From NCBI GenBank assembly GCA_050010575.1, contig JBEKKU010000005.1:1-42195 (forward strand): a stretch of DNA of 42,195 bases. The letters are read 5' to 3'. The stretch is from Palsa-1188 sp050010575. GTDB lineage: Bacteria; Bacillota; DSM-12270; Thermacetogeniales; Thermacetogeniaceae. Numbering within the stretch: position 1 is the stretch's first letter; each line of letters opens with the position of its first letter. Below are positions 7,831 to 16,405 of this stretch, piece after piece. The notes under the pieces are model-generated. The model worked only from the letters and a program-made list of their open reading frames with translations. It had not been told where the DNA came from and did no database searches. Position numbers and translations under genes: made by a program.

Positions 7831-9390
7831 ATGAAGAATGATCCTAATAGTGCAATTATCGACAAATTACTTAGCTATATCCAAAATATACCAGGATTCT
7901 TTAACAGTTTTGATAAAAACAAGAAAACGTTGTTTATCAGTGGCCTTGCCTTTATTTTATTGGTCATCACTGTCTTGACAGTATTCGTCACCAATCCACG
8001 CTATACGCCGCTCTATACCAATCTTGATACCCAGGATGCGGCGTCGATCGCGCAATACTTGAAGGATAAAAAAATACCCTATCAGATAGCAGATGAGGGA
8101 AATACCATTCTCGTTCCAGATGCTCAGAAATACCAGGTAAGGCTTGATCTGGCAAATAACAATCTGCCAAAGGGCAATATAGTCGGTTTTGAAACCTTTG
8201 ATCAAAATCATTTCGGTGAGACCGAAAGTGAACAAAAAATCAGGTATAACGTTGCCCTGCAGGGTGAATTGGAGAGGACTATCGGCAAGATTGACGGGGT
8301 GGCAGACGTTCGGGTTCATATAGTCAGTCCGGACCAGTCCCTCTTCGTACAGGACAACAAAGATGCCACCGCCTCCGTTCTTTTAAAACTCAAGCCAGGG
8401 TATAGCCTGCAGGATTCTCAGGTGTTGGGCGTCGCCCGCCTGGTTGCCAGCGGCGTGGAGGGCCTGAAGCCCGAAAACGTAAGTATCATTGATGCTACCG
8501 GCAATATTCTTTCGGATAACCTGGGCACTGGAGCGAAAATAGCTCTTTCCTCCGACCAGTTGAAGATCAAACAGGATTACGACAACCAACTGCAGTCCTC
8601 GATCCAGTCGATGCTGGAGCGTGTTGCAGGACCAGGAAAAGTCATCGTTAGGGCCAACACTGCCTTAAACTTTGATCAGGTGGAAATAAACGATCAAACT
8701 TATGGTGACAAACAGGTTCGCAACGATCATACCATCCAGGAAACTGATACTAATGCCGCGCAGCAAGGGGCTCCGGGCACTTCCTCCAATATTCCTAGTT
8801 ATCAACAGGTTAACGGCCAGAACAACAATCAGACTCAAAAGGTTGATAAAACAACAAATTATGAAATAAACACCCAGACTGAGCACCGGATCGTTGCTCC
8901 GGGTCAGATCAAGCAAATTTCTTTATCCGTTATTCTGGATCAGGACAACCTCGACCCGCAGCAGCAAAAACAGATCGAGGAGATGGTGATCGCCGCTGCA
9001 GGGGTCAATACGGCCAGGGGCGATAAAATTACCGTTGCCGCCATGAAATTCAACAACGATCTGGCAGTGCAGACAGCAGCCCAGATGAATGCAGATAATA
9101 TACATCGCGAGTTGTTTACAGCCTTATATGCTATTTTAGGATTTATACTGATCCTGCTGGTGTTGAGCTACCTAAATAAAGCCATTCAGGCATGGAGAGC
9201 GCCGGTGTATACAGGTCCTGGCGCCATCACAGATCTGTTGGCATCAACCCAACCAACAACAGCAGCGGAAACAAACATGGAAGAGCTTAAAAAGAATAAG
9301 GATCAGGTAATAGAAAAGTTGCGTAAACTGGTCAGGAATAATCCGGATGAGACAGTTGAAGTTCTGAGGTCTTGGCTTGCCAGCGAATAG
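7831..9390 (+). CDS. fliF: Flagellar MS-ring protein FliF
   Basis: Membrane ring on which rod, C-ring and export gate are built. A first membrane helix spans about residues 33-53 (KTLFISGLAFILLVITVL). The ring-building domains follow (YTPLYTNLDTQDAASIAQYL; DGVADVRVHIVSPDQSLFVQ), with a Gln/Asn-rich loop near 310-340. The second helix is about 430-448 (LYAILGFILILLVLSYL) and the FliG-binding tail ends PDETVEVLRSWLASE. The ribosome site AGAAAGGAG is 11 bases from ATG 7831 and 4 bases from an out-of-frame ATG at 7824, which encodes only five residues and ends inside fliF. FliF is immediately followed by fliG. Confidence 0.97.
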   Translation: MKNDPNSAIIDKLLSYIQNIPGFFNSFDKNKKTLFISGLAFILLVITVLTVFVTNPRYTPLYTNLDTQDAASIAQYLKDKKIPYQIADEGNTILVPDAQKYQVRLDLANNNLPKGNIVGFETFDQNHFGETESEQKIRYNVALQGELERTIGKIDGVADVRVHIVSPDQSLFVQDNKDATASVLLKLKPGYSLQDSQVLGVARLVASGVEGLKPENVSIIDATGNILSDNLGTGAKIALSSDQLKIKQDYDNQLQSSIQSMLERVAGPGKVIVRANTALNFDQVEINDQTYGDKQVRNDHTIQETDTNAAQQGAPGTSSNIPSYQQVNGQNNNQTQKVDKTTNYEINTQTEHRIVAPGQIKQISLSVILDQDNLDPQQQKQIEEMVIAAAGVNTARGDKITVAAMKFNNDLAVQTAAQMNADNIHRELFTALYAILGFILILLVLSYLNKAIQAWRAPVYTGPGAITDLLASTQPTTAAETNMEELKKNKDQVIEKLRKLVRNNPDETVEVLRSWLASE

Positions 9391-9405
9391 AGGAGAGGGA
9401 GGGCT

Positions 9406-10410
9406 ATGAAGAATACGTTGACTGGGAGACAGAAGGCCGCAGTATTGATGCTTTCCCTAGGAGAAGAAATATCCTCTAAAATCATCGAGAAGTTGGATGA
9501 AAATGAGATCGAGCAGCTTTTTTTGGAGATCGCCAACCTCGGGAAGGTATCACAGGACACGACAGAACAGGTCTCTCAAGAATTTTATGATATGTGTCTG
9601 GTCAGTGATTACATCAATCAGGGAGGGGTAGCTTATGCCCGTGACCTGCTGGAAAAAGCTTTAGGCCCGGAGAAGGCAGAGGGCATAATTAAAAATTTAA
9701 CAGCCTCGCTGCGAGTGCGGCCATTTGATTTTGCTCGCAAGGCTGATGCTGCCCAGTTGTTGAACTTCATTCAGGGGGAACACCCGCAAACGATAGCCCT
9801 GATTTTAGCCCACCTGGACCCGGACCAGACAGCGCGCATCTTTTCAGGACTTCCCCCAGACAAGCAGGAAGAAGTCGCTTATCGCATGGCCACTATTGAT
9901 GGCACGTCACCGGGGATCATCAGCGAGGTTGAGGGCATCCTGGAAAAACAACTATCCACTGTGGTGTCAAGAAGTTACACCAGCGCCGGAGGATTAAAAC
10001 CGGTGGCCGAGATCCTTAACCGGGTGGACCGGGCAACAGAGAAAAAGATTATTGAAGGCTTTGAAGATCGGGACCCGGAACTGGCAGAACAAGTGAAAAA
10101 GTTGCTGTTTGTGTTTGAAGACATAATGCAACTCGACGATCGCTACGTGCAGATCATCTTACGCGAGGTTGACACTCATGATTTGGCTATGGCCCTTAAG
10201 GGAGCCTCAGAAAGTGTGTATCAGAAGATAGCTAATAATATTTCCAAGCGCGCTGCCGAAAATCTGAAGGATGAGATCGGCTATCTCGGCCCGGTCAGAA
10301 TTAAAGATGTGGAGGAGGCTCAACAAAAAATCGTATCGGTTATTCGTAGATTAGAGGAACAGGGCCAGGTGATCATCTTTAGGGGCGAAGAGAACCAGAT
10401 TATCGCCTAA
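9406..10410 (+). CDS. fliG: Flagellar motor switch protein FliG
   Basis: C-ring torque protein contacting MotA and FliF. The N-terminal domain (GRQKAAVLMLSLGEEI) binds the FliF tail. The middle domain has the EHPQTIALILAHL motif that contacts FliM. The C-terminal domain carries the charged torque helix (LREVDTHDLAMALKGA) and ends near VIRRLEEQGQVIIF. Length, 334 residues, is standard. The start is ATG 9406 after a GAGGAGAGGGAGG ribosome site, 15 bases after fliF. Confidence 0.97.
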   Translation: MKNTLTGRQKAAVLMLSLGEEISSKIIEKLDENEIEQLFLEIANLGKVSQDTTEQVSQEFYDMCLVSDYINQGGVAYARDLLEKALGPEKAEGIIKNLTASLRVRPFDFARKADAAQLLNFIQGEHPQTIALILAHLDPDQTARIFSGLPPDKQEEVAYRMATIDGTSPGIISEVEGILEKQLSTVVSRSYTSAGGLKPVAEILNRVDRATEKKIIEGFEDRDPELAEQVKKLLFVFEDIMQLDDRYVQIILREVDTHDLAMALKGASESVYQKIANNISKRAAENLKDEIGYLGPVRIKDVEEAQQKIVSVIRRLEEQGQVIIFRGEENQIIA

Positions 10411-10446
10411 ATATTAAAATATACACGCTGGAAAGGAGGTGATCTG

Positions 10447-11208
10447 ATGGTCAGGGGATTATATACTGCCGCCAAGGGAATGATGGTCGCACAGGTGAAT
10501 GTCGATGTTGCCTCTCAGAACATGGCCAATGTGAATACTCCGGGCTACCGCAAGGATGATACCTTGGTTTCGGCTTTCCCAAGCATGCTTTTGGCCAGAC
10601 TCGACGGCAACGGTACGGCAACAATCGGTCAGACGGCAACGGGTAGCGCTCTGGATGGCATCTACACATCATTTGAAGAGGGGGCAGTGCACGAAACAGG
10701 GGACCCATTAAACATGGCCGTGAGCGGTAATGCTTTTTTCACCGTAAAGGGCCCGCAAGGACAGTTGTTTTTCACCAGAAATGGAGACTTCCAGTTAAAC
10801 CTGAACAAGCAGTTGATAACCAGTACAGGAGACTCTGTTGTAGGGGATCTGAATGGACAGGCCGAGGAGATCTTTGCTCCCGACGGCAAGTTGAGCGTGG
10901 CTAGCGACGGTACCTTGAGCGGTGCCACTGATAGTCAGGGAAGAGCGATCGCCAAGCTTTATTTGACAGCCAAGCCGGCTGGCGCAACCTGGTTAAAAGC
11001 TGGCAGTTCTCTCTTTTCCGGTTCCTCTGCGAGCCCGGCGCCAGGCTATGCGGTGAGGCAGGGGGCCAGCGAAGATTCCAACGTGAATGCGGTCGCAGAA
11101 ATGGTCAAAATGCTTGACTCCATGAGGGCATACGAAGCCAATGCCAAGGTGATTCAAGTAACAGACAGCACACTGGAAAAGGCGGTGAGCAGTATCGGGA
11201 ACGTTTAA
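10447..11208 (+). CDS. flgF: Flagellar rod protein, FlgF/FlhO type
   Basis: Rod/hook-family protein of 253 residues, exported through the flagellar type III apparatus. The N-terminal rod helix is LYTAAKGMMVAQVNVDVASQ, followed by NMANVNTPGYRKDD. The central fold has NAFFTVKGPQG and FFTRNGDFQLN, and the C-terminal helix is MVKMLDSMRAYEANAKVIQ. It is the first of two tandem FlgF/FlgG paralogues, matching the FlhO-FlhP pair of Bacillus; the next gene is the better FlgG match. A near-perfect ribosome site, AAAGGAGGTGATCTG, precedes ATG 10447. FlgF and FlgG are hard to separate from sequence alone. Confidence 0.88.
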   Translation: MVRGLYTAAKGMMVAQVNVDVASQNMANVNTPGYRKDDTLVSAFPSMLLARLDGNGTATIGQTATGSALDGIYTSFEEGAVHETGDPLNMAVSGNAFFTVKGPQGQLFFTRNGDFQLNLNKQLITSTGDSVVGDLNGQAEEIFAPDGKLSVASDGTLSGATDSQGRAIAKLYLTAKPAGATWLKAGSSLFSGSSASPAPGYAVRQGASEDSNVNAVAEMVKMLDSMRAYEANAKVIQVTDSTLEKAVSSIGNV

Positions 11209-11240
11209 TCTTGAGGCTGGACCCACTTGGGGAGCCTCCT

Positions 11241-11265
11241 GAGCACCGATTCGAAGGACGTGCTC
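11241..11265 (+). other. Intergenic hairpin between flgF and flgG
   Basis: GAGCAC and GTGCTC form six-base-pair arms around a 13-base loop in the 88-bp flgF-flgG gap. It is followed by an A-run, not a T-run, so it is not a plus-strand terminator. It could be an mRNA processing or stability element. Confidence 0.35.
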
Positions 11266-11296
11266 AAAAAACAAAGCCATTTAAGGAGGTTTTTAG

Positions 11297-12115
11297 ATGT
11301 TGCGGTCTCTTTTAACTGCTGCATCAGGGATGATGGCACAGCAGTTCAATGTGGATACGATATCCAACAATCTGGCCAATGCCAACACCACGGGTTTTAA
11401 AAAGATCAGGCCGGAATTTCAAGATTTGCTCTATCTGAACATCCAGCAACCGGTCACTTCCCAACAGGGGGGACAGAGTGCCGCTAGCGCCCCGTCGGGA
11501 TTGTTTATCGGTCTGGGTGTCAGGGATTCTGGTTCGCAAACGATCTTTTCGCAGGGCAACCTGGAATCTACCAGTAACCCCCTCGACGTGGGCATTTCGG
11601 GCCCCGGCTTTTTTACGGTCAGTCCGGACAGTAGCGGCAGCACCAAGTTCTATACCAGGGACGGCAGCTTCAAGCTCGACGCCAGCAGCAATCTGGTAAC
11701 CAGCGATGGTTATCATGTCTTGGACGACAGCGGGGCGGCCATCCAGGTTAGCAGCAGCAGTTCCGGCAGTTCTAGTAGTTCCAGTGTCGATACCAGCAGC
11801 ATCACCATAGGCAGTGATGGCACGATCGGCTCTCAGAAACTGGGAGTTGCGGAGTTTGCCAACCCTGGCGGGCTTGAACACGTTGGTCACAATCTTTATC
11901 AGGCGACGGCGACGTCCGGTGATCCTACAACCCAGCAGAGTGGCAGCACCCCAGATTATACGATCGAACAGGATTATCTGGAATCGTCAAACGTGCAGGC
12001 AGTGGAAGAGATGGTCAACCTGATCACCGCACAGCGTGCATACGAGTTGAACTCCAAGGCGGTCACGGCCTCAGATCAGATGCTCAGCATGGCCAATAAT
12101 TTACGGGGTTCTTGA
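11297..12115 (+). CDS. flgG: Flagellar distal rod protein FlgG
   Basis: Distal rod protein of 272 residues. N-terminal helix MLRSLLTAASGMMAQQFNVD, then SNNLANANTTGFKKIRPEFQ; middle LDVGISGPGFFTV and FYTRDGSFKLD; C-terminal YLESSNVQAVEEMVNLITAQ and RAYELNSKAVTASDQML. These are the signature blocks of FlgG. A Ser-rich stretch of about 17 residues (near 150-167) interrupts the region where the chain re-enters the common fold (AIQV...SITIGSDGTI). The start is ATG 11297 after TAAGGAGG. Confidence 0.95.
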   Translation: MLRSLLTAASGMMAQQFNVDTISNNLANANTTGFKKIRPEFQDLLYLNIQQPVTSQQGGQSAASAPSGLFIGLGVRDSGSQTIFSQGNLESTSNPLDVGISGPGFFTVSPDSSGSTKFYTRDGSFKLDASSNLVTSDGYHVLDDSGAAIQVSSSSSGSSSSSSVDTSSITIGSDGTIGSQKLGVAEFANPGGLEHVGHNLYQATATSGDPTTQQSGSTPDYTIEQDYLESSNVQAVEEMVNLITAQRAYELNSKAVTASDQMLSMANNLRGS

Positions 12116-12116
12116 T

Positions 12117-12434
12117 ATGCAGGTAACTAATGTGAGCGCTAAACAGGATCTGACCGGCACCGACACCCGGCTCAGGAACGCCTGCCAGCAAGTGGAGTCC
12201 TTTTTTTGGAATCAGTTGCTGGCAGCGATGGATCAAACTATTCCGGATGATGGAGTGCTGGGCGCTAGCTTTGCCAAGGATGTCTGGCAGGACATGCAAA
12301 ACCAGCAGTACGCTCTCCTGTTGGCCCAGCAAAATTCCGGCAACAGCCTGAGCGATGTTCTGTATCAACAGCTGAGCAGCCAGCAGCAGGTTGTTAAAAA
12401 CAACAACAGCATTGCTCCATTGGTTGGTTCATGA
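12117..12434 (+). CDS. flgJ: Rod-capping protein, FlgJ N-terminal domain only
   Basis: A 105-residue protein matching the rod-cap half of FlgJ: ACQQVESFFWNQLLAAMDQT, DDGVLGASFAKDVWQDMQNQ and YALLLAQQNSGNSLSDVLYQ. It lacks the muramidase half found in enterobacterial FlgJ. A separate transglycosylase gene at 18533-19159 may supply that activity. ATG 12117 is one base after the flgG stop, which indicates coupled translation. Confidence 0.88.
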   Translation: MQVTNVSAKQDLTGTDTRLRNACQQVESFFWNQLLAAMDQTIPDDGVLGASFAKDVWQDMQNQQYALLLAQQNSGNSLSDVLYQQLSSQQQVVKNNNSIAPLVGS

Positions 12435-12472
12435 ATTGATTTTCGAAGGCGGTACCGGGAAGAGGGTTGGCC

Positions 12473-12781
12473 ATGTCTGTCAAGGGCACCGATCTCCAGA
12501 CTCTGATCTGGAGGGCCCCGGAGGCGGGGAAGATCCAGCAAGCCCAGAAGACGGGAGAGTCTGCTCAGCAGCAAAACTTTGCTGTGTCATTAACAAAGCA
12601 GGCTGAACTGGCTGGTAGTGCCGTCCAAAATCTTCCTAAACCCGAGCAAGGGAAAGTCAACAGTGATGAATCAAAGAAAGAAAAGCAGGAACTAAGCAAA
12701 CGGGATGATGAGGAAAAGGACGAAGAAAGTGCGGACGAGATGATGGTCACATCAGGCCACATCATTGATTACAGGATCTAG
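12473..12781 (+). CDS. Small hydrophilic flagellar-operon protein, unrecognised
   Basis: About 102 residues, with no membrane segment or signal peptide. The N-terminal half is Gln/Ala-rich (GKIQQAQKTGESAQQQNFAV). The second half is highly charged (KKEKQELSKRDDEEKDEE), and the last residues return to a beta-like tail, GHIIDYRI. Small charged proteins with a similar tail occur in clostridial flagellar clusters, as far as I recall, but I cannot assign a family. It is set tightly between flgJ and flgB. ATG 12473 has AGAGGG six bases upstream; a TTG two codons earlier is possible. An export chaperone or exported rod accessory is speculation. Confidence 0.75.
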   Translation: MSVKGTDLQTLIWRAPEAGKIQQAQKTGESAQQQNFAVSLTKQAELAGSAVQNLPKPEQGKVNSDESKKEKQELSKRDDEEKDEESADEMMVTSGHIIDYRI

Positions 12782-12813
12782 CACTTGACAACGGCCCAAA
12801 GGGGGTTGATACG

Positions 12814-13155
12814 GTGTCATCCGGAAACTCGGTTCTAAATGTAGTAGAAAGGGCCATGGATATCAACTGGTTCCGCCAGCAGTTGATCGCTAACAATCTC
12901 GCCAATGTCGATACTCCTCAGTATAAAAGACAGGACATCGATTTTCAAAAGACGCTGGCCAATGCCCTCAGCGGCGACGGACAGCCTGTCTTTATCGATT
13001 CGTCCAACACCAGCAGTGCCGAGAATGGGAACAATGTTGACCTGGAAAGCGAGTTGACCCAGCAGGCCATGAATGTGTTGCAGTATAACGCCCTGGCCAG
13101 GATCGAGAGCGACCAGTTAGGCATGCTCAGAACAGCTATTACAGAAGGGAAGTAA
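12814..13155 (+). CDS. flgB: Flagellar proximal rod protein FlgB
   Basis: 113 residues with the FlgB blocks ERAMDINWFRQQLIANNLAN, VDTPQYKRQDIDFQ and the closing helix QQAMNVLQYNALARIESDQL. Start GTG 12814, eight bases after AAAGGGGG. It forms a tight trio with flgC and fliE. In most Firmicutes this trio heads the operon before fliF; here it follows fliG, flgF, flgG and flgJ. Confidence 0.95.
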   Translation: MSSGNSVLNVVERAMDINWFRQQLIANNLANVDTPQYKRQDIDFQKTLANALSGDGQPVFIDSSNTSSAENGNNVDLESELTQQAMNVLQYNALARIESDQLGMLRTAITEGK

Positions 13156-13161
13156 TAGATC

Positions 13162-13617
13162 GTGGGATTGTTTACCGGAATGGAGATTAGCGGTAGTGGC
13201 CTCACAGCCCAGAGGCTGCGCATGGATATCATATCAAATAATATTGCCAATGCAGGTACCACCAGATCCGGAAATATCGATGCTAATGGCAGGCCATTGC
13301 CATATCGCAGGGAATTCCCCGTTTTTGCAGCCGTAGCTTTCAACCAGTTGTTACAAAGTGCGGAGAGCAACACGGCAAGCAGCGCTGTTCCCGGGGTCAG
13401 GGTTACGGCCATTGCTGAAGACAACAGCCCCTTCCCGATGGTCTATAACCCGAACCACCCCGATGCCAACGCTCAGGGATACGTGCAAATGCCCAACGTC
13501 AATACGGCACAGGAGATGGTAGACATGATCGATGCCAGCCGCTCGTATGAGGCCAATATATCAGCGCTGAACGCATCGAAAGAAATGTGTACCCATGCCT
13601 TGGATATAGGAAAATAA
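13162..13617 (+). CDS. flgC: Flagellar proximal rod protein FlgC
   Basis: 151 residues. Diagnostic blocks are MEISGSGLTAQRLRMDIISN, NIANAGTTRS, YVQMPNVNTAQEMVDMIDAS and RSYEANISALNASKEM. Start GTG 13162 with GGGAAG upstream in the flgB tail; the two genes are six bases apart. Confidence 0.95.
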   Translation: MGLFTGMEISGSGLTAQRLRMDIISNNIANAGTTRSGNIDANGRPLPYRREFPVFAAVAFNQLLQSAESNTASSAVPGVRVTAIAEDNSPFPMVYNPNHPDANAQGYVQMPNVNTAQEMVDMIDASRSYEANISALNASKEMCTHALDIGK

Positions 13618-13641
13618 TCAATTAAGAGGAGGCGTGCCGCC

Positions 13642-13938
13642 TTGGAAATCCAATTAGTACCGCTTTTATCCCCTACGCCTACGACGACGTCGCAGCAAAG
13701 CCCGGCACAAGATGGGATCAATTCCTTTAAAGACCTACTGGATCAAGCTTTGCAAGGAGTGGACGCACTGCAAAAAAATGCGGAGCAGACGGCAGCTAAT
13801 GTCGCTACCGGAAACGCCAGCAGTTTCCACGAGGCGATAATTGCCGGCGAAAAGGCGTCATTGGCTCTGTTGCTCACGACGCAAGTTCAAAATAAAATAG
13901 TCGATGCCTATAACGAAATAATGCGTATGCAATTGTAA
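13642..13938 (+). CDS. fliE: Hook-basal body junction protein FliE
   Basis: 98 residues, linking the MS ring and export gate to the rod. The match lies in FKDLLDQALQGVDALQKNAE, ASSFHEAIIAGEKASLALLL and QVQNKIVDAYNEIMRMQL. Start TTG 13642 after GAGGAGG. It follows flgC by 24 bases. Confidence 0.93.
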   Translation: MEIQLVPLLSPTPTTTSQQSPAQDGINSFKDLLDQALQGVDALQKNAEQTAANVATGNASSFHEAIIAGEKASLALLLTTQVQNKIVDAYNEIMRMQL

Positions 13939-13982
13939 TCAGGCATTTCTTGTTTACAGGCACACCGGGGTGGTGGTTACTG

Positions 13983-14990
13983 TTGGTAGAGATTCTATCT
14001 CAATCCGAAATAGACATGCTGATCAGGGCTATACAGTCTGGCGAAGCAACTGAAGAAACGCTGCAAGAGCAACCAAAGCAGAAGATCAGGCCGTATGATT
14101 TCCGTAACCCTGATAAGTTCTCCAAAGAACAGATCAATACTTTTCAGGTTATTTACGATAACTATGCGAGATTGGTCAGTACTTTTTTGTCTGTCAACCT
14201 GAGATCCAATTTTCATGTCGCCCTATTGTCTATTGAGCAAGTAAGCTATGGGGAATTTATTATTTCGCTCTTGGATCCGTCTATTAGCATCCTGTTTAAT
14301 ATGGATCCGATGGAAGGGACCGCTATCTTTGAGATTTCTCCCGAGGTAATGTTCGCCCTGCTGGAAAGACTGATGGGGGGAAGGGGACAAAAGACGACGC
14401 ATCTGTTCCGGTCGTTGACGGAGATCGAACGCACCCTGATCGAGAATTTATGCCAGGAGATACTCGATCTCTCCTGCACGGCCTGGAGCAACATCATAAA
14501 CTTTCACCCTAAAATTGAACATATCGAAACTAATCCCCAGTTTGTGCAGGTAGTTGCTCCTACCGAAACTGTCTTGCTCGTTTCGCTGGAACTAAAAATT
14601 GATAATGTGAGTGGAGTGCTGCAGTTCATTTTCCCCTATATTGTGCTCGAGCCGATTTTGGACAAGTTCAGCACCAAGCACTGGTTTGCAAAAACTTCTA
14701 AAGTTCCTGGCAGTGATTACCGTAATAATATCAGGATGCAGATCAATTCAGTCCGGATACCTGTCAGCGTTATTCTCGGTGACGCCACGGTCACAGTTCG
14801 CGAGCTGATGGAACTCCAAAGTGGAGATGTCGTTATGCTAAATAGGAAAAAAGACCAGCAACTGGATGTCTGGATTGGTGGTTCTAAAAAATATCTGGCC
14901 TCTCCCGGTCTCCATGATCATCAACTGGCTGTAAAAATTACGAGTCTCCCAGAAGAAGAAACAGAGAATGCCAATGATCTTGATGGCTAG
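13983..14990 (+). CDS. fliM: Flagellar motor switch protein FliM
   Basis: C-ring protein that binds CheY-P. The N-terminal CheY-binding helix is ILSQSEIDMLIRAIQSG, then a short linker. The CheC-like middle domain follows (YDFRNPDKFSKEQINTFQVI, then PDP-like positions near LDPSISILFNMDPMEG and LLERLMGGRGQ), then a C-terminal FliN-like domain (VSVILGDATVTVRELMELQS, GDVVMLN). I chose TTG 13983, seven bases after GGGGTGGTGG, which gives the usual MVEILSQSEID start and 335 residues; the longer frame from 13950 adds an unconserved leader. FliM is separated from FliY by about 8.6 kb, whereas they are often adjacent. Confidence 0.94.
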   Translation: MVEILSQSEIDMLIRAIQSGEATEETLQEQPKQKIRPYDFRNPDKFSKEQINTFQVIYDNYARLVSTFLSVNLRSNFHVALLSIEQVSYGEFIISLLDPSISILFNMDPMEGTAIFEISPEVMFALLERLMGGRGQKTTHLFRSLTEIERTLIENLCQEILDLSCTAWSNIINFHPKIEHIETNPQFVQVVAPTETVLLVSLELKIDNVSGVLQFIFPYIVLEPILDKFSTKHWFAKTSKVPGSDYRNNIRMQINSVRIPVSVILGDATVTVRELMELQSGDVVMLNRKKDQQLDVWIGGSKKYLASPGLHDHQLAVKITSLPEEETENANDLDG

Positions 14991-15017
14991 AGTGCACTGG
15001 AGAGCCAGCTTTATTGT

Positions 15018-16379
15018 ATGGGAAGGACCGGCCACAAAAGCCAACAGGATGAGAGTCAGCACTTATTCAATATGAGAGCGTACAGAAGAGTCGCCACAGG
15101 CGTTGGTCTGCCAGTCAACCGCAGAAAGCATAGCTCTACCTGCACTCTTCTGTTGATTTTGCTTGTTATTTTCATAGCCTTGGAGATTATGCAGGATCTA
15201 TCGTACCCGCAGTTTTCGTTGGAATTACCGGCATTGCCTATAAAGTCCATAGTGGGCCGGATCGATGCCCAGCGGCAATTAATTGGTATGTCCGTGTCCG
15301 TGATCAACAGTGATGGGAAATACCTGTTAGATCCTGCAAGAGACAGCTGGGCCGACAGCGATACCAGCATCAAACTTCATGCAGTAAACATTGCTGCTAC
15401 GAGCGACCACTATACATACAGATGGCAGATACCATTGGGCTTTATACTGCCAACTGGTGCTTACAAGCTGGTGGTGACCGTGCGACAGTGGCCAAATTTA
15501 GTGTTCAAGAAAGTCCTGCCTGTGAACATCTTGGAAGAAGCAGACGCCAATATGCTGCTGAACAGCGTTAAATATCTGGCATCTTCAGAATTGCAGGGGC
15601 GTGCCCCCGGGCAGGATGGAGGCAATATGGCAGCGCAGTTTATAGCCAATCAGTTTCAAGCTTATGGCCTGCGGCCTGGAGGCATGGACGGCTGGTACCA
15701 GCCTGTTAAGTGTTATCTTTTCAAGCTCATTTACTTGAATCTCAGATGGGTACCCGTGCTAGCTCCAAATAGCCCGATACCGTCGGAGAATGTGATTGGA
15801 ATAGTGCCGGGCAGAAGCAAGCAGGCGATTATCGTCTCAGCTCACTATGACCACCTGGGTGTCTACGACGGCGCTACTTATTACGGCGCCAACGACAATG
15901 CGTCGGGAGTATCGGTGTTAATGGAAGCGGCACGCATCCTGGCCAAAGAACCCCCTCCTCAATATACGCTGATTTTTGCGGCCTGGACCGGTGAGGAGCA
16001 AGGCTTCCTCGGTTCCGACTGCTTTGCCAGCCAGTACCATGGTAAAGTGCTGGCGGTGCTCAACGTCGATTCTGTGGGGAATAATGCCGGCCAGTTGGCA
16101 GCTCACAGTGATAATGAAAGGCTCAACGAGGCCATCAGGGACGCGGCTATCCGTTCCGGAACGAAGCTGATCAATAATCCGGAGCAATTGATGCCTGGTG
16201 ATGCAGTATCGTTTTCCAAGAGAGGAATTCCGGCAGTGGATATCTATTCACCCTTCTGGCTTAGAAACAACCATACCACCAGGGATGATCTGACGAATGT
16301 TGATGCTGCGGATCTTCAGAAAGCGGCCCAATTCTTGCTTGATCTGGTGGGATCATTGGAGGAACATCAGCATAATTGA
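15018..16379 (+). CDS. Membrane-anchored M28-family zinc peptidase inside the flagellar operon
   Basis: 453 residues. A basic cytoplasmic N-terminus leads to one membrane helix (about 43-58, TLLLILLVIFIALEIM), so the rest should face outward. Residues about 60-175 look like a beta-sandwich. The M28 catalytic domain follows with every expected ligand: His276 (SAHYDHLG), bridging Asp293 (GANDNASG), general base Glu326 and zinc ligand Glu327 (TGEEQGFLGS), Asp351 (NVDSVG) and His419 (NNHTTRDD). The family comprises aminopeptidases and carboxypeptidases with two zinc ions. It lies in the same direction as fliM and fliL (28 and 27 bases away), so it is co-transcribed. This is not a known flagellar component. 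Possible roles are trimming of exported or surface peptides near the motor, or nutrient peptidase activity tied to motility. The substrate is unknown. Confidence 0.9.
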   Translation: MGRTGHKSQQDESQHLFNMRAYRRVATGVGLPVNRRKHSSTCTLLLILLVIFIALEIMQDLSYPQFSLELPALPIKSIVGRIDAQRQLIGMSVSVINSDGKYLLDPARDSWADSDTSIKLHAVNIAATSDHYTYRWQIPLGFILPTGAYKLVVTVRQWPNLVFKKVLPVNILEEADANMLLNSVKYLASSELQGRAPGQDGGNMAAQFIANQFQAYGLRPGGMDGWYQPVKCYLFKLIYLNLRWVPVLAPNSPIPSENVIGIVPGRSKQAIIVSAHYDHLGVYDGATYYGANDNASGVSVLMEAARILAKEPPPQYTLIFAAWTGEEQGFLGSDCFASQYHGKVLAVLNVDSVGNNAGQLAAHSDNERLNEAIRDAAIRSGTKLINNPEQLMPGDAVSFSKRGIPAVDIYSPFWLRNNHTTRDDLTNVDAADLQKAAQFLLDLVGSLEEHQHN

Positions 16380-16405
16380 CACTTTTTTAAAGGAGCGCGT
16401 AAAGG

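Noticed and set aside
11324..11890. 188-codon minus-strand frame opposite flgG
   Set aside because: It is a shadow of FlgG, which carries all family blocks on the plus strand.
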